From: an uncultured Spongiibacteraceae bacterium
GTDB taxonomy: Bacteria > Pseudomonadota > Gammaproteobacteria > Pseudomonadales > CAMLJR01
Assembly (NCBI GenBank): GCA_946480345.1
Contig: CAMLJR010000070.1
Location: 1 to 13,765 of the forward strand
Direction: 5' to 3'
Length of the DNA stretch: 13,765 bases
The notes beneath the pieces were generated by a model that saw only the letters and a program-made list of their open reading frames with translations, was not told the origin of the DNA and ran no database searches. This document shows positions 7,478 to 13,765 of this stretch, in pieces (positions within the stretch are counted from its first letter, which is position 1; the number at the start of each line of letters is the position of its first letter). A program made the translations under genes and the position numbers.

Positions 7478-8149
7478 ATGTCGACGAAACCAAAAGCAGT
7501 GCGCGGTCGTCCATTGTTGTCGCAAACGAAAATTGTCGATAAAGCCGTGGGACTATTACAAATGCTCCCGCTAAAAGAATTGACCATGCGCCGCCTCGCA
7601 CAGGAACTTGAAACCACCCCGGCGGCACTCTACGCCTATTTTAAAAATCAACAGGATCTATTCAATGCCATTTCCGATCGCGTGATTTGCGGCATCGATT
7701 TAACGGATCTGGAACACGAAAGCGATTGGCGTGAAATGCTGCGCAAATGGGCGCGAGCAGTGCGGCAGCGACAATTGCAATTTCCTCACGTCATCACGAT
7801 CGTGCAAGTAAATCCGCATACGCCTGTCGCGTGGTTCGAAATCACCGAGCCGCAATTGCGCGCGCTGCAAATGGCCGGTTTATCCGGTTATCAATTGATG
7901 GACACATCGCGCTGTTTTTCGCGCGTGGTATTAGGCTCGATTTTGAATGAAGTCATGCTCGAGCCCGCAGCGATTCGTCTTGAGCGCGGCGATGCCGATT
8001 CGGCGCTGGAACATTTATCGTCGCGCGGACGCGCAGCGATTGAAAATTTGCTGCCGTATCTCGGCGATCAGGACAACGATGCGTTATTTGAATTTACGAT
8101 CGATTGTGTGATTCGCGGAATCGAATCATCGTTGCCGAATAAATCGTGA
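7478..8149 (+). CDS. TetR/AcrR-family transcriptional regulator
   Basis: A 223-residue one-component repressor or activator. After a short basic lead (KAVRGRP) the N-terminal DNA-binding domain has helix-turn-helix features at about 36-55: LTMRRLAQELETTPAALYAYFKN, the classic TetR recognition stretch. The C-terminal 160 residues form the ligand and dimer domain, and I cannot assign a ligand. The start is ATG at 7478-7480 with AAGGA at 7468-7472 five bases upstream; an upstream in-frame ATG at 7376 adds a hydrophobic, unlikely extension. It is divergent from yafS and convergent with phaZ (24-base gap), so its target is unclear. It could control itself, yafS, or phaZ across the locus. The 269-base gap upstream (7209-7477) holds a GTTA-N4-TAAC inverted repeat at 7287-7298 that might be an operator, but no clear promoter. 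Confidence 0.88.
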   Translation: MSTKPKAVRGRPLLSQTKIVDKAVGLLQMLPLKELTMRRLAQELETTPAALYAYFKNQQDLFNAISDRVICGIDLTDLEHESDWREMLRKWARAVRQRQLQFPHVITIVQVNPHTPVAWFEITEPQLRALQMAGLSGYQLMDTSRCFSRVVLGSILNEVMLEPAAIRLERGDADSALEHLSSRGRAAIENLLPYLGDQDNDALFEFTIDCVIRGIESSLPNKS

Positions 8150-8173
8150 AACGATTATCCGCCGTATGTATCG

Positions 8174-9412
8174 CTATTTGTCGTACATATAAATGAAATC
8201 GCGCACCAGCGGATAAACTTCCATTTCCCAGCGTCGACCGCTGAAAACCCCGTAATGCCCTACGCCATTTTGCACGTGGTGTTTACGTTTGTATGGGCGC
8301 ACGCCGCTGCATAATTCCTGCGCCGCCAAGGTTTGGCCGATCGAACAGATATCGTCTTTTTCGCCCTCGATCGTGAACAAGGCCGTGCGCTTGATCAGCT
8401 CGGGTTTTACTCTGCGACCGCGATACTGCATCGTTCCGAGCGGCAAGTGATGCTCTTGAAAAACCCGCTGCACGGTTTCGAGATAAAACTCGGCGGGCAA
8501 ATCCATCATCGCGAAATATTCTTCGTAAAACGTGCGAATCGATTCCGCTTTTTCCTGATCGTCCCGCACCAGGCTCGCGTACATTTCGATGAACGATCCG
8601 ATATGTCGTCCCATGTTCATGGACATAAACGCACTGATTTGCAAAAACCCGGGATACACACGCCGCATCGCGCCCGGATATCGAAACGGCACGTAACTAA
8701 CGACAGTTTTTTCAAACCAGCCAATCGATTTCGACATCGCCAGCTTATTCACTTCTGTGGGGTTAACGCGCGTATCGATGGGCCCCGCCATCAAGGTCAT
8801 AGTAATTGGCTGCGCTGGATTCTTATCCTCGGCCATCGCCGCCACGGCAATTAACGCAGGTACCGTCGGTTGGCATACGCCCATCAGATGCGAACCCGGT
8901 CCCAGCAGCTCCAGAAAATTGATTACGTGATCGACGTATTGATCCAGTCCGAACGGACCATCCGATTTGGGCACATCGCGAATATTGATCCAATCGGTAA
9001 TGTAAACATCGTGATCCTGCAATAACGTCTGGACAGTCGCACGCAGCAATGTCGCAAAATGCCCTGATACCGGCGCCAATACCAAAAGCTTCGGCTGGAC
9101 GATGTCGCTTACTTTTTTGAAATGCAGCAATTTACAAAATGGGGTGCTTGCAACATCTTCCTCGACGATCGCAATTTCCTCGCCGTTTACCGTAGCCGAA
9201 ACTATGCGAAATGGCGGACGGTGATGGGTAAGGCCGGCTACTGATGTGACGTCGCACGCAGCACCGATCATCTGTCGCCAAAGCGATTGCATCGGAAATC
9301 CACAAGAGGGATTATTAAAAAGAGGCGAGAGCGCTCTGGCAGTGGCTCGGATGGGGTTGGTCATATCCGCGTACATTTGATACATCGGATACATCATGAG
9401 GTTTTTCAGCAT
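8174..9412 (-). CDS. phaZ: Intracellular polyhydroxyalkanoate (PHB-type) depolymerase
   Basis: PhaZ of the Cupriavidus PhaZa1 type degrades stored polyhydroxybutyrate granules in the cytoplasm to monomers or thioesters. The 412 residues compare with about 419 for PhaZa1. It is an alpha/beta hydrolase with a cysteine nucleophile: Cys180 in GVCQPTVP, the acid in EGEKDD (Asp353 or 354), and His386 in NGVGHYGVFSG, at nearly the known spacing. No signal peptide is seen, as expected for an intracellular enzyme. The start is uncertain: ATG at 9410-9412 gives MLKNLMMYPMYQMY, similar to other family N-termini, but has only a weak ribosome site; GTG at 9425-9427 and ATG at 9395-9397 are alternatives. 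No phaC, phaB or phasin gene is nearby, so synthesis genes are elsewhere. Confidence 0.93.
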   Translation of the reverse strand: MLKNLMMYPMYQMYADMTNPIRATARALSPLFNNPSCGFPMQSLWRQMIGAACDVTSVAGLTHHRPPFRIVSATVNGEEIAIVEEDVASTPFCKLLHFKKVSDIVQPKLLVLAPVSGHFATLLRATVQTLLQDHDVYITDWINIRDVPKSDGPFGLDQYVDHVINFLELLGPGSHLMGVCQPTVPALIAVAAMAEDKNPAQPITMTLMAGPIDTRVNPTEVNKLAMSKSIGWFEKTVVSYVPFRYPGAMRRVYPGFLQISAFMSMNMGRHIGSFIEMYASLVRDDQEKAESIRTFYEEYFAMMDLPAEFYLETVQRVFQEHHLPLGTMQYRGRRVKPELIKRTALFTIEGEKDDICSIGQTLAAQELCSGVRPYKRKHHVQNGVGHYGVFSGRRWEMEVYPLVRDFIYMYDK

Positions 9413-9506
9413 ACCGTTTGGCGCCACTGTTGTTTAAACCGTTTTCACCAAGTCTAACGTACTATTCGCGGTAAGAACTTTCGCTCAGTGTCATTGTTCT
9501 TTTATG

Positions 9507-9516
9507 ACGTTAACGT
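9507..9516. promoter_or_regulatory. Palindrome upstream of phaZ, possible operator
   Basis: ACGTTAACGT is a perfect 10-bp palindrome about 95 bases upstream of the phaZ start and 165 bases upstream of the GST start, in the divergent gap 9413-9680. Its size and position suit a small regulator site, but no second copy was seen near the TetR gene and no clear promoter surrounds it. Confidence 0.25.
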
Positions 9517-9535
9517 AATTGAGCAACATGCATGC

Positions 9536-9554
9536 CACGGATGCCGTGTATAAC
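9536..9554 (+). promoter_or_regulatory. Candidate -10 element with adjacent inverted repeat, upstream of the GST gene
   Basis: TATAAC at 9549-9554 matches five of six -10 consensus bases on the plus strand. Directly before it is a perfect inverted repeat, CACGG-ATG-CCGTG (9536-9548). No matching -35 is found, so this would need an activator or be chance. It would give a leader of about 120 bases to the GST start. Confidence 0.25.
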
Positions 9555-9680
9555 AATGTTGCGGGCACTACGGCTGATCAATTGGTGTAGTAATTGCACT
9601 CGGCGTGGATGGTGGTACCACATGTTCATGAAAAAGTTAGTACCGCACCGCCGACTGCACGAGTAACGAAGGGACATTTG

Positions 9681-10355
9681 ATGGCAAAAACGACGCTCAC
9701 ACCAAAAACTATATTGACGATAAGCAGTAAAAATTATTCGTCCTGGTCGCTGCGCGGTTGGCTGCTTACCAAACTTGCCGGCCTACCGTTCGAAGAAAAA
9801 ACCGTTTCTCCTGACGACCCCGATGTACGCGCAGAAATTCTGCTGCTTTCCTCCTCGATCCTCGTGCCGTGTTTGCATTACGACAACATTAAGATTTGGG
9901 ACACTCTGGCGATCGGCGAATTTCTCAATGAGCTTAGACCGAACGCGGGACTTCTACCTGATGACCGCGCTGCACGCGCGCATTGCCGTTCTATTTCAGG
10001 CGAAATGCATTCGGGATTCAGCGCAATGCGCGCCGCACTGCCGATGAATCTGAAGGCGCATTTTCCGCATTTCAAAATCTGGTCGCGCGCGCAATCGGAT
10101 ATCGATCGCATCACCAGAATCTGGCGCGATTGCATCAGTCAATATGGCGGGCCATATTTGTTCGGCAGCAAGCTTTGCATGGCGGATGCGATGTACGCGC
10201 CGGTGGTAACACGCTTTCGAACCTATGATGTGCGATTGGATGATATTTGCGAAAGTTACTGCCAGCAGATCATGGCGCTACCACAAATGCAGGAATGGAT
10301 AGCGGCCGCAGGACTCGAGCCCGAGGATATCGACGAGCTCGATGCGGAGTTTTAG
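9681..10355 (+). CDS. Glutathione S-transferase family protein
   Basis: A 224-residue protein with the two-domain GST layout: an N-terminal thioredoxin-like fold and an all-helical C-terminal domain. The N-terminal part has SSKNYSSWSLRGWLL (about 15-29), typical of a bacterial GST group in which a Ser or Tyr here would contact glutathione. The cis-proline segment SSILVPCLH and the IWDTLAIGEFL helix follow; the usual Glu-Ser glutathione-contact pair reads Asp-Thr here. The C-terminal domain contains YLFGSKLCMADAMYAPVVTRF, the N-capping region of the GST core. The substrate cannot be told. The start is ATG at 9681-9683 with AAGGGA about seven bases upstream; a longer frame from 9594 lacks a ribosome site. 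It is convergent with gor (61-base gap with no clear terminator); both relate to glutathione but are not in one operon. Confidence 0.9.
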   Translation: MAKTTLTPKTILTISSKNYSSWSLRGWLLTKLAGLPFEEKTVSPDDPDVRAEILLLSSSILVPCLHYDNIKIWDTLAIGEFLNELRPNAGLLPDDRAARAHCRSISGEMHSGFSAMRAALPMNLKAHFPHFKIWSRAQSDIDRITRIWRDCISQYGGPYLFGSKLCMADAMYAPVVTRFRTYDVRLDDICESYCQQIMALPQMQEWIAAAGLEPEDIDELDAEF

Positions 10356-10416
10356 TGCGACGCACATTAAAATCCGCACCGCTTTATGACAATCGAAACA
10401 GCCACTGCGCGCGACG

Positions 10417-11769
10417 TTAACGCACTCGCGTTCGCATAGTCACGAACTCTTCCGCGGCCGTGGGGTGAATACCCAGCGTGTTATCGAAATCCGCCTTGGT
10501 CGCCCCCGCTCGCATCGCCACAGCCAATCCCTGAATAATTTCGCCGGCTTCGGAACCGGCCATGTGAGCGCCGACAACACGATCGGTTTTTTGATCGACG
10601 ATGAGTTTCATGAATGTTTTTTCGGAATTACCAGCGAGCGTATGTTTAAGCTGGGTGAACCGCGTGGCGAATACCGCAATATCGCCGTAACACTCGCGAG
10701 CATCCTCTTCTCCCAGCCCTACCGAAGCCATATTCGGCTGGCTGAAGACCGCCGTGGGAATCAATTGATGATCGAGCGCAGTCGGCTCGCCACGAAATAA
10801 CGTTTTCGCTACCGCCATTCCCTGTGCAAGCGCAACGGGGGTCAATTCGGCGCCACCAATCACATCGCCAATCGCGTAAATACTCGGAACACTCGTCTGA
10901 AAAAATTCATTAACTTCAATGGAACCAGCGTTATCGAGCGCCACCCCAATTTTATCCAGCCCCAGATTGGCAATTCGCGGACGTCGCCCGGTTGCGTAAA
11001 ACACGCAGTCGGTTTCGATCGACACGTCGTTGCTGAGCGTTACCTGGAGCCCTTCTTCGGTTTTGATAATGCACTCGACGGTGCGCTCAAAATGCAGCTC
11101 GACTCCCTTCGCCGTCATCTGCTCCGCAAGATGCTCACGCAATTCCCTATCGAAACCGCGTAAAAATAATTCGCCGCGATGTACCAGATGAGTTTCAACG
11201 CCCATGCCGTTAAAAATACCGGCGAATTCGACCGCGATATAACCCCCGCCGACGATGATCATTCGGGATGGGAGCTGCGACAGATGAAAGGCTTCATTCG
11301 ATGTAATCGCGAATTCCGATCCAGGGAATTCCGGCACCCATGGCCAGCCGCCCGTGGCGATCAGAATATTCCGCGCGCTGAAATTTTCGCCGTTGACGCT
11401 CACCGTGTGCGCATCGATCAACGAGGCATGGCCGCGATAGATTTGTGCACCCGCGTCTTCGAGTAAGCGTTGATAAACCGAGTTGAGGCGCTGAATTTCT
11501 TTATCTTTATTGGCAATGAGCGTCGGCCAATCGAATACCGGCGCACCAATATCCCAACCGAAACCCGCAGCGTCGCGGAATACTTCATCGAAATAAGAGG
11601 CTTGGACCAAGAGTTTTTTCGGGACACAACCTACGTTGACGCAGGTGCCACCGAGGTAAAGATCTTCGGCGATCGCAACGCGACCACCATATTGCGCTGC
11701 CATACGACTAGCGCGAACGCCGGCCGAACCGGCGCCGATGACGAATAAATCGTATTGATATTTGCTCAC
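10417..11769 (-). CDS. gor: Glutathione reductase (NADPH)
   Basis: Gor reduces glutathione disulfide with NADPH, keeping the cytoplasmic thiol pool reduced. The 450 residues match E. coli Gor in length and numbering. The FAD-binding GAGSAG is at 12-17 and the redox-active disulfide Cys43/Cys48 in GTCVNVGCVPKK. The NADPH domain has GGGYIAVEF with Arg198 and Arg204, the two arginines that select NADPH over NADH. The C-terminal active-site HPTAAEEF (His435, Glu440) is contributed by the partner subunit. The start is GTG at 11767-11769, with a GAGGGA ribosome site about six bases upstream; the nearby ATG inside that site is out of frame. It follows the small arginine-rich gene by 51 bases on the same strand and may share its transcript. 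The Shine-Dalgarno sits in a small hairpin (see separate entry). Confidence 0.97.
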   Translation of the reverse strand: MSKYQYDLFVIGAGSAGVRASRMAAQYGGRVAIAEDLYLGGTCVNVGCVPKKLLVQASYFDEVFRDAAGFGWDIGAPVFDWPTLIANKDKEIQRLNSVYQRLLEDAGAQIYRGHASLIDAHTVSVNGENFSARNILIATGGWPWVPEFPGSEFAITSNEAFHLSQLPSRMIIVGGGYIAVEFAGIFNGMGVETHLVHRGELFLRGFDRELREHLAEQMTAKGVELHFERTVECIIKTEEGLQVTLSNDVSIETDCVFYATGRRPRIANLGLDKIGVALDNAGSIEVNEFFQTSVPSIYAIGDVIGGAELTPVALAQGMAVAKTLFRGEPTALDHQLIPTAVFSQPNMASVGLGEEDARECYGDIAVFATRFTQLKHTLAGNSEKTFMKLIVDQKTDRVVGAHMAGSEAGEIIQGLAVAMRAGATKADFDNTLGIHPTAAEEFVTMRTRVR

Positions 11770-11776
11770 TGACCAT

Positions 11777-11792
11777 CCCTCTTTAATGAGGG
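11777..11792 (-). promoter_or_regulatory. Hairpin covering the gor ribosome binding site
   Basis: On the minus strand CCCTC (11792-11788), a six-base loop ATTAAA, and GAGGG (11781-11777) form a perfect 5-bp stem. The right arm is the Shine-Dalgarno of gor, eight to twelve bases before its GTG start. No T-run follows, so it is not a terminator. It could modulate gor translation; the stem is short, so chance is possible. Confidence 0.35.
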
Positions 11793-11820
11793 GGCAGCTT
11801 ACCTGAGCATGGCGAGCGGA

Positions 11821-12051
11821 TTAAACCTCGATGTCGACCGAACGACGACGACGTTCAGCGCCTAAACGGCGATCGATAGGTTCTTTTTCGCGTTGGCGAC
11901 GACGGTCAGGATTGCGTCTGCGCTCGTTACGCGGCGCATCCAAAGTTAGCTTGGATGAGGGGATATCTTCCGGTTCCGCGCGCGAAACAGGTTTAGGCGC
12001 ACGGTCCAGCTGGGTCACTGACACTGGCGGAATATTACGAACATCGATCAT
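11821..12051 (-). CDS. Small arginine-rich protein of unknown function
   Basis: I do not recognise this 76-residue protein. The first 37 residues are mixed and proline-containing; the last 39 are very basic, with 14 arginines in clusters (NERRRNPDRRRQR, then IDRRLGAERRRR) before an acidic end (DIEV). The two clusters share a DRR..xxRRR layout, suggesting an internal duplication or simple sequence. No membrane segment or cysteine is present. The gene is supported by an exceptionally good ribosome site, AGGAGG at 12060-12065, eight bases from the ATG at 12049-12051, and by its place in a run of same-strand genes between cysG and gor. A role in binding nucleic acid or an acidic partner is plausible from charge alone and is not established. 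Confidence 0.75.
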   Translation of the reverse strand: MIDVRNIPPVSVTQLDRAPKPVSRAEPEDIPSSKLTLDAPRNERRRNPDRRRQREKEPIDRRLGAERRRRSVDIEV

Positions 12052-12055
12052 TTTT

Positions 12056-12078
12056 CGAACCTCCTGAAAGGAGTATCG
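12056..12078 (-). promoter_or_regulatory. Hairpin sequestering the ribosome site of the small arginine-rich gene
   Basis: Minus-strand CGA-TA-CTCCT, loop TTC, AGGAG-GT-TCG: a 5-bp stem, a 2x2 internal loop and a 3-bp outer stem. The right arm contains five of the six bases of the AGGAGG Shine-Dalgarno (12060-12065). This geometry would hide the ribosome site at low temperature or without a ligand. It is seen directly; function is inference. Confidence 0.4.
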
Positions 12079-12096
12079 ACCTGAATCGATGAAACT

Positions 12097-12219
12097 TTAA
12101 GCAGGATTGCGATCGACTGCCATGATCATGCGCATGTTGTGACGGATTTCCGGTTCATAAAAAGGGCCACAACTACTTTCTTTAATCGCCGGGAGGGTTG
12201 TACCAGTTGAGTCGATCAC
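12097..12219 (-). CDS. Possible 40-residue ORF overlapping the 3' end of cysG (doubtful)
   Basis: An open frame from GTG at 12217-12219 to TAA at 12097-12099 overlaps the cysG end by 38 bases in another frame and fills most of the gap before the arginine-rich gene. Its second half ([19 protein letters not shown]) looks protein-like, with an in-frame ATG at residue 29. There is no Shine-Dalgarno before the GTG and the length is near chance, so it could be a decayed gene end or nothing. Confidence 0.15.
   Translation of the reverse strand: MIDSTGTTLPAIKESSCGPFYEPEIRHNMRMIMAVDRNPA
12136..12173 (-). repeat. Nested inverted repeats just downstream of cysG
   Basis: Outer arms GTTGTG/CACAAC (12136-12141 and 12168-12173) enclose a perfect inner hairpin CGG-ATTT-CCG (12143-12152). 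The minus-strand TTTTT lies inside the loop rather than after a stem, so this is not a standard terminator. The 130-base gap between cysG and the arginine-rich gene also contains the 10-bp palindrome CATGATCATG (12121-12130). Confidence 0.3.
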
Positions 12220-13573
12220 GCAGCGACACGACTTCGCCAACAATCAGCAAAGTTGGCGCCTTGATCCCAGCGTGGCTGACCTTTTCAGGTAGATCTTGCA
12301 GACTGCCGACGACAACGCGCTGATGCCGCGTCGTGCCCTGCTGAATCAGTGCAATCGGCGTATCCGCGTTCCGGCCATGGCGAATCAGCTGCGTGCAGAT
12401 TTCCGCGAGACCGACCAAGCCCATATAAAAAACGACGGTCTGCCGTGGATGCACCAGCTCGGTCCATGGCAAATCCATCGAGCCATCTTTCAAATGGCCG
12501 GTAACAAAACGCACCGATTGCGCGTAATCGCGATGCGTCAGCGGAATGCCTGCATACGCACCACAACCCGCTGCCGCCGTGATACCGGGAACGACTTGAA
12601 ACGGGATGTTATGTTCCGCAAGCTTTTCGATCTCCTCGCCGCCGCGCCCGAAAATAAACGGATCGCCGCCCTTCAATCGCAAAACCTTTTTACCCTGCAA
12701 CGCGAGATCGACCAGCAGCTGATTGATGTCCTGTTGCGGCACCGCATGCTGCGACCGCGCCTTGCCGACATAAATTTTTTCCGCATCGCGACGCGTCAGA
12801 TCGACAATTTCCGGCGCGACCAGGCGATCGTAAAGAACGACATCGGCCTTCTGCATCAAACGCAGCGCCTTGAACGTCAACAAATCGGGATCGCCCGGCC
12901 CCGCACCAACGAGATACACCTCACCGCCGCTCGCCACAGGCGTCACGTCAGCAAGGCGCCGCGCCAGCTCGGTTTCGGCAACCTCTTCGCGACCGGCCAA
13001 CACGAATTCGGCTATCGGACCTTCGAGCACCTCCTCCCAAAAACGGCGGCGCTCATCGATATCGGGAAAACGGTTCGCCGCATCGGCGCGAAACTTACCG
13101 ACCAATTCGGCGAGACGTCCGTAGGCTGCGGGTATCGTAGATTCGAGTTTCGCCCGCAACTGCCGCGCCAGCACCGGCGACTGACCGCCACTGCCAATCG
13201 CCACCATTAACGGCGATCGATCGATAATCGACGGCAGAATCACCGAACACAGCGCCGGATTATCGACCACGTTCACCGGAATATGCCGCGCCTGCGCATC
13301 GCGCGAGACCTGCGCGTTGACCTGTTCGTCATCGGTCGCGGCAATAACGAGCGCCGTGTTATCGAGATCGAGGCTTTGATATTCGCGCTCGAGCGCATCG
13401 CCACCGCTGCGCTCGGCCAACTGCACCAGTTCGGCCTGAATTCGCGGCGCGATAACAAATACATTGGCGCCGGCACGCGAAAGCAGGCTCGCTTTGCGCA
13501 ACGCAATCGAACCGCCGCCGACAACAACGCAGCGACGATTTCGTACATCGGTAAATAACGGTAAATAGTCCAT
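12182..13573 (-). CDS. cysG: Siroheme synthase CysG (trifunctional)
   Basis: CysG makes siroheme, the cofactor of sulfite and nitrite reductases, from uroporphyrinogen III. The 463 residues hold both modules. The N-terminal dehydrogenase/ferrochelatase part (about 1-215) has the NAD-binding [13 protein letters not shown], Asp104 in NVVDNP, and Ser128 in [14 protein letters not shown], the site of regulatory phosphorylation in Salmonella CysG. The C-terminal SAM-dependent uroporphyrinogen-III methyltransferase (about 217-460) has [25 protein letters not shown] near 270, [16 protein letters not shown] and [22 protein letters not shown]. The start is ATG at 13571-13573, six bases after the serS stop, with no strong ribosome site of its own, so translation is probably coupled to serS. 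The serS-cysG order is common in Pseudomonas. Confidence 0.97.
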   Translation of the reverse strand: MDYLPLFTDVRNRRCVVVGGGSIALRKASLLSRAGANVFVIAPRIQAELVQLAERSGGDALEREYQSLDLDNTALVIAATDDEQVNAQVSRDAQARHIPVNVVDNPALCSVILPSIIDRSPLMVAIGSGGQSPVLARQLRAKLESTIPAAYGRLAELVGKFRADAANRFPDIDERRRFWEEVLEGPIAEFVLAGREEVAETELARRLADVTPVASGGEVYLVGAGPGDPDLLTFKALRLMQKADVVLYDRLVAPEIVDLTRRDAEKIYVGKARSQHAVPQQDINQLLVDLALQGKKVLRLKGGDPFIFGRGGEEIEKLAEHNIPFQVVPGITAAAGCGAYAGIPLTHRDYAQSVRFVTGHLKDGSMDLPWTELVHPRQTVVFYMGLVGLAEICTQLIRHGRNADTPIALIQQGTTRHQRVVVGSLQDLPEKVSHAGIKAPTLLIVGEVVSLRDRLNWYNPPGD

Positions 13574-13579
13574 CGTCGA

Positions 13580-13765
<186 letters not shown>

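Noticed and set aside
7084..7542. Plus-strand frame running into the TetR gene region
   Set aside because: It overlaps the yafS start and the TetR start in another frame; residues look random and there is no ribosome site.
9529..9591. Plus-strand 20-codon frame upstream of the GST gene
   Set aside because: Too short and without a proper ribosome site.
12296..13210. Long plus-strand open frame of 304 codons inside cysG
   Set aside because: It is antisense to a clearly functional cysG, has no recognisable domain, and is explained by the codon composition of the real gene.

Overview
This window looks like ordinary chromosomal sequence from a gammaproteobacterium, most likely of the Pseudomonas / Cellvibrio / Oceanospirillum side rather than an enteric. 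The evidence is a type II secretin, FimL (a twitching and cAMP regulator known from Pseudomonas), SohB, the yafS-rnhA-dnaQ block, a polyhydroxyalkanoate depolymerase, and serS directly followed by a fused CysG. Coding density is high. There are no transposases, integrases, CRISPR repeats, rRNA or tRNA genes. I could not name a genus from sequence alone.

Layout. (1) 1-1246, plus strand: the C-terminal part of the secretin GspD, cut by the window start and ending in a hairpin shared with the opposing sohB. (2) 1302-4843, minus strand: fimL, then a two-helix membrane protein of unknown function tightly coupled to it, a terminator-like hairpin, and sohB. (3) 5085-7208, minus strand: yafS-rnhA (ATGA overlap), then dnaQ behind its own likely promoter. 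(4) 7478-9412: a TetR-type regulator (plus) convergent with phaZ (minus), in the place where gloB sits next to yafS in E. coli and Pseudomonas. (5) 9681-11769: a glutathione S-transferase-like gene (plus) convergent with glutathione reductase gor (minus). (6) 11821-13765, minus strand: serS (3' part only), cysG, then a small arginine-rich protein gene with a very strong ribosome site, leading into gor.

How the genes fit together. FimL is a surface-sensing/type IV pilus regulator; GspD is the outer-membrane pore of type II secretion. DnaQ and RnhA act in replication fidelity and RNA-DNA hybrid removal. PhaZ mobilises stored polyester. Gor and the GST relate to glutathione and redox balance. 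SerS and CysG form a common housekeeping pair (seryl-tRNA charging, siroheme synthesis).

I looked for a new system and did not find a convincing one. The points most worth checking are the small arginine-rich gene at 11821-12051, whose Shine-Dalgarno lies in a hairpin (as does that of gor just downstream), the stand-alone FimL with both phosphotransfer histidines missing, the TetR/phaZ insertion at the gloB locus, and the unknown membrane protein between fimL and sohB.
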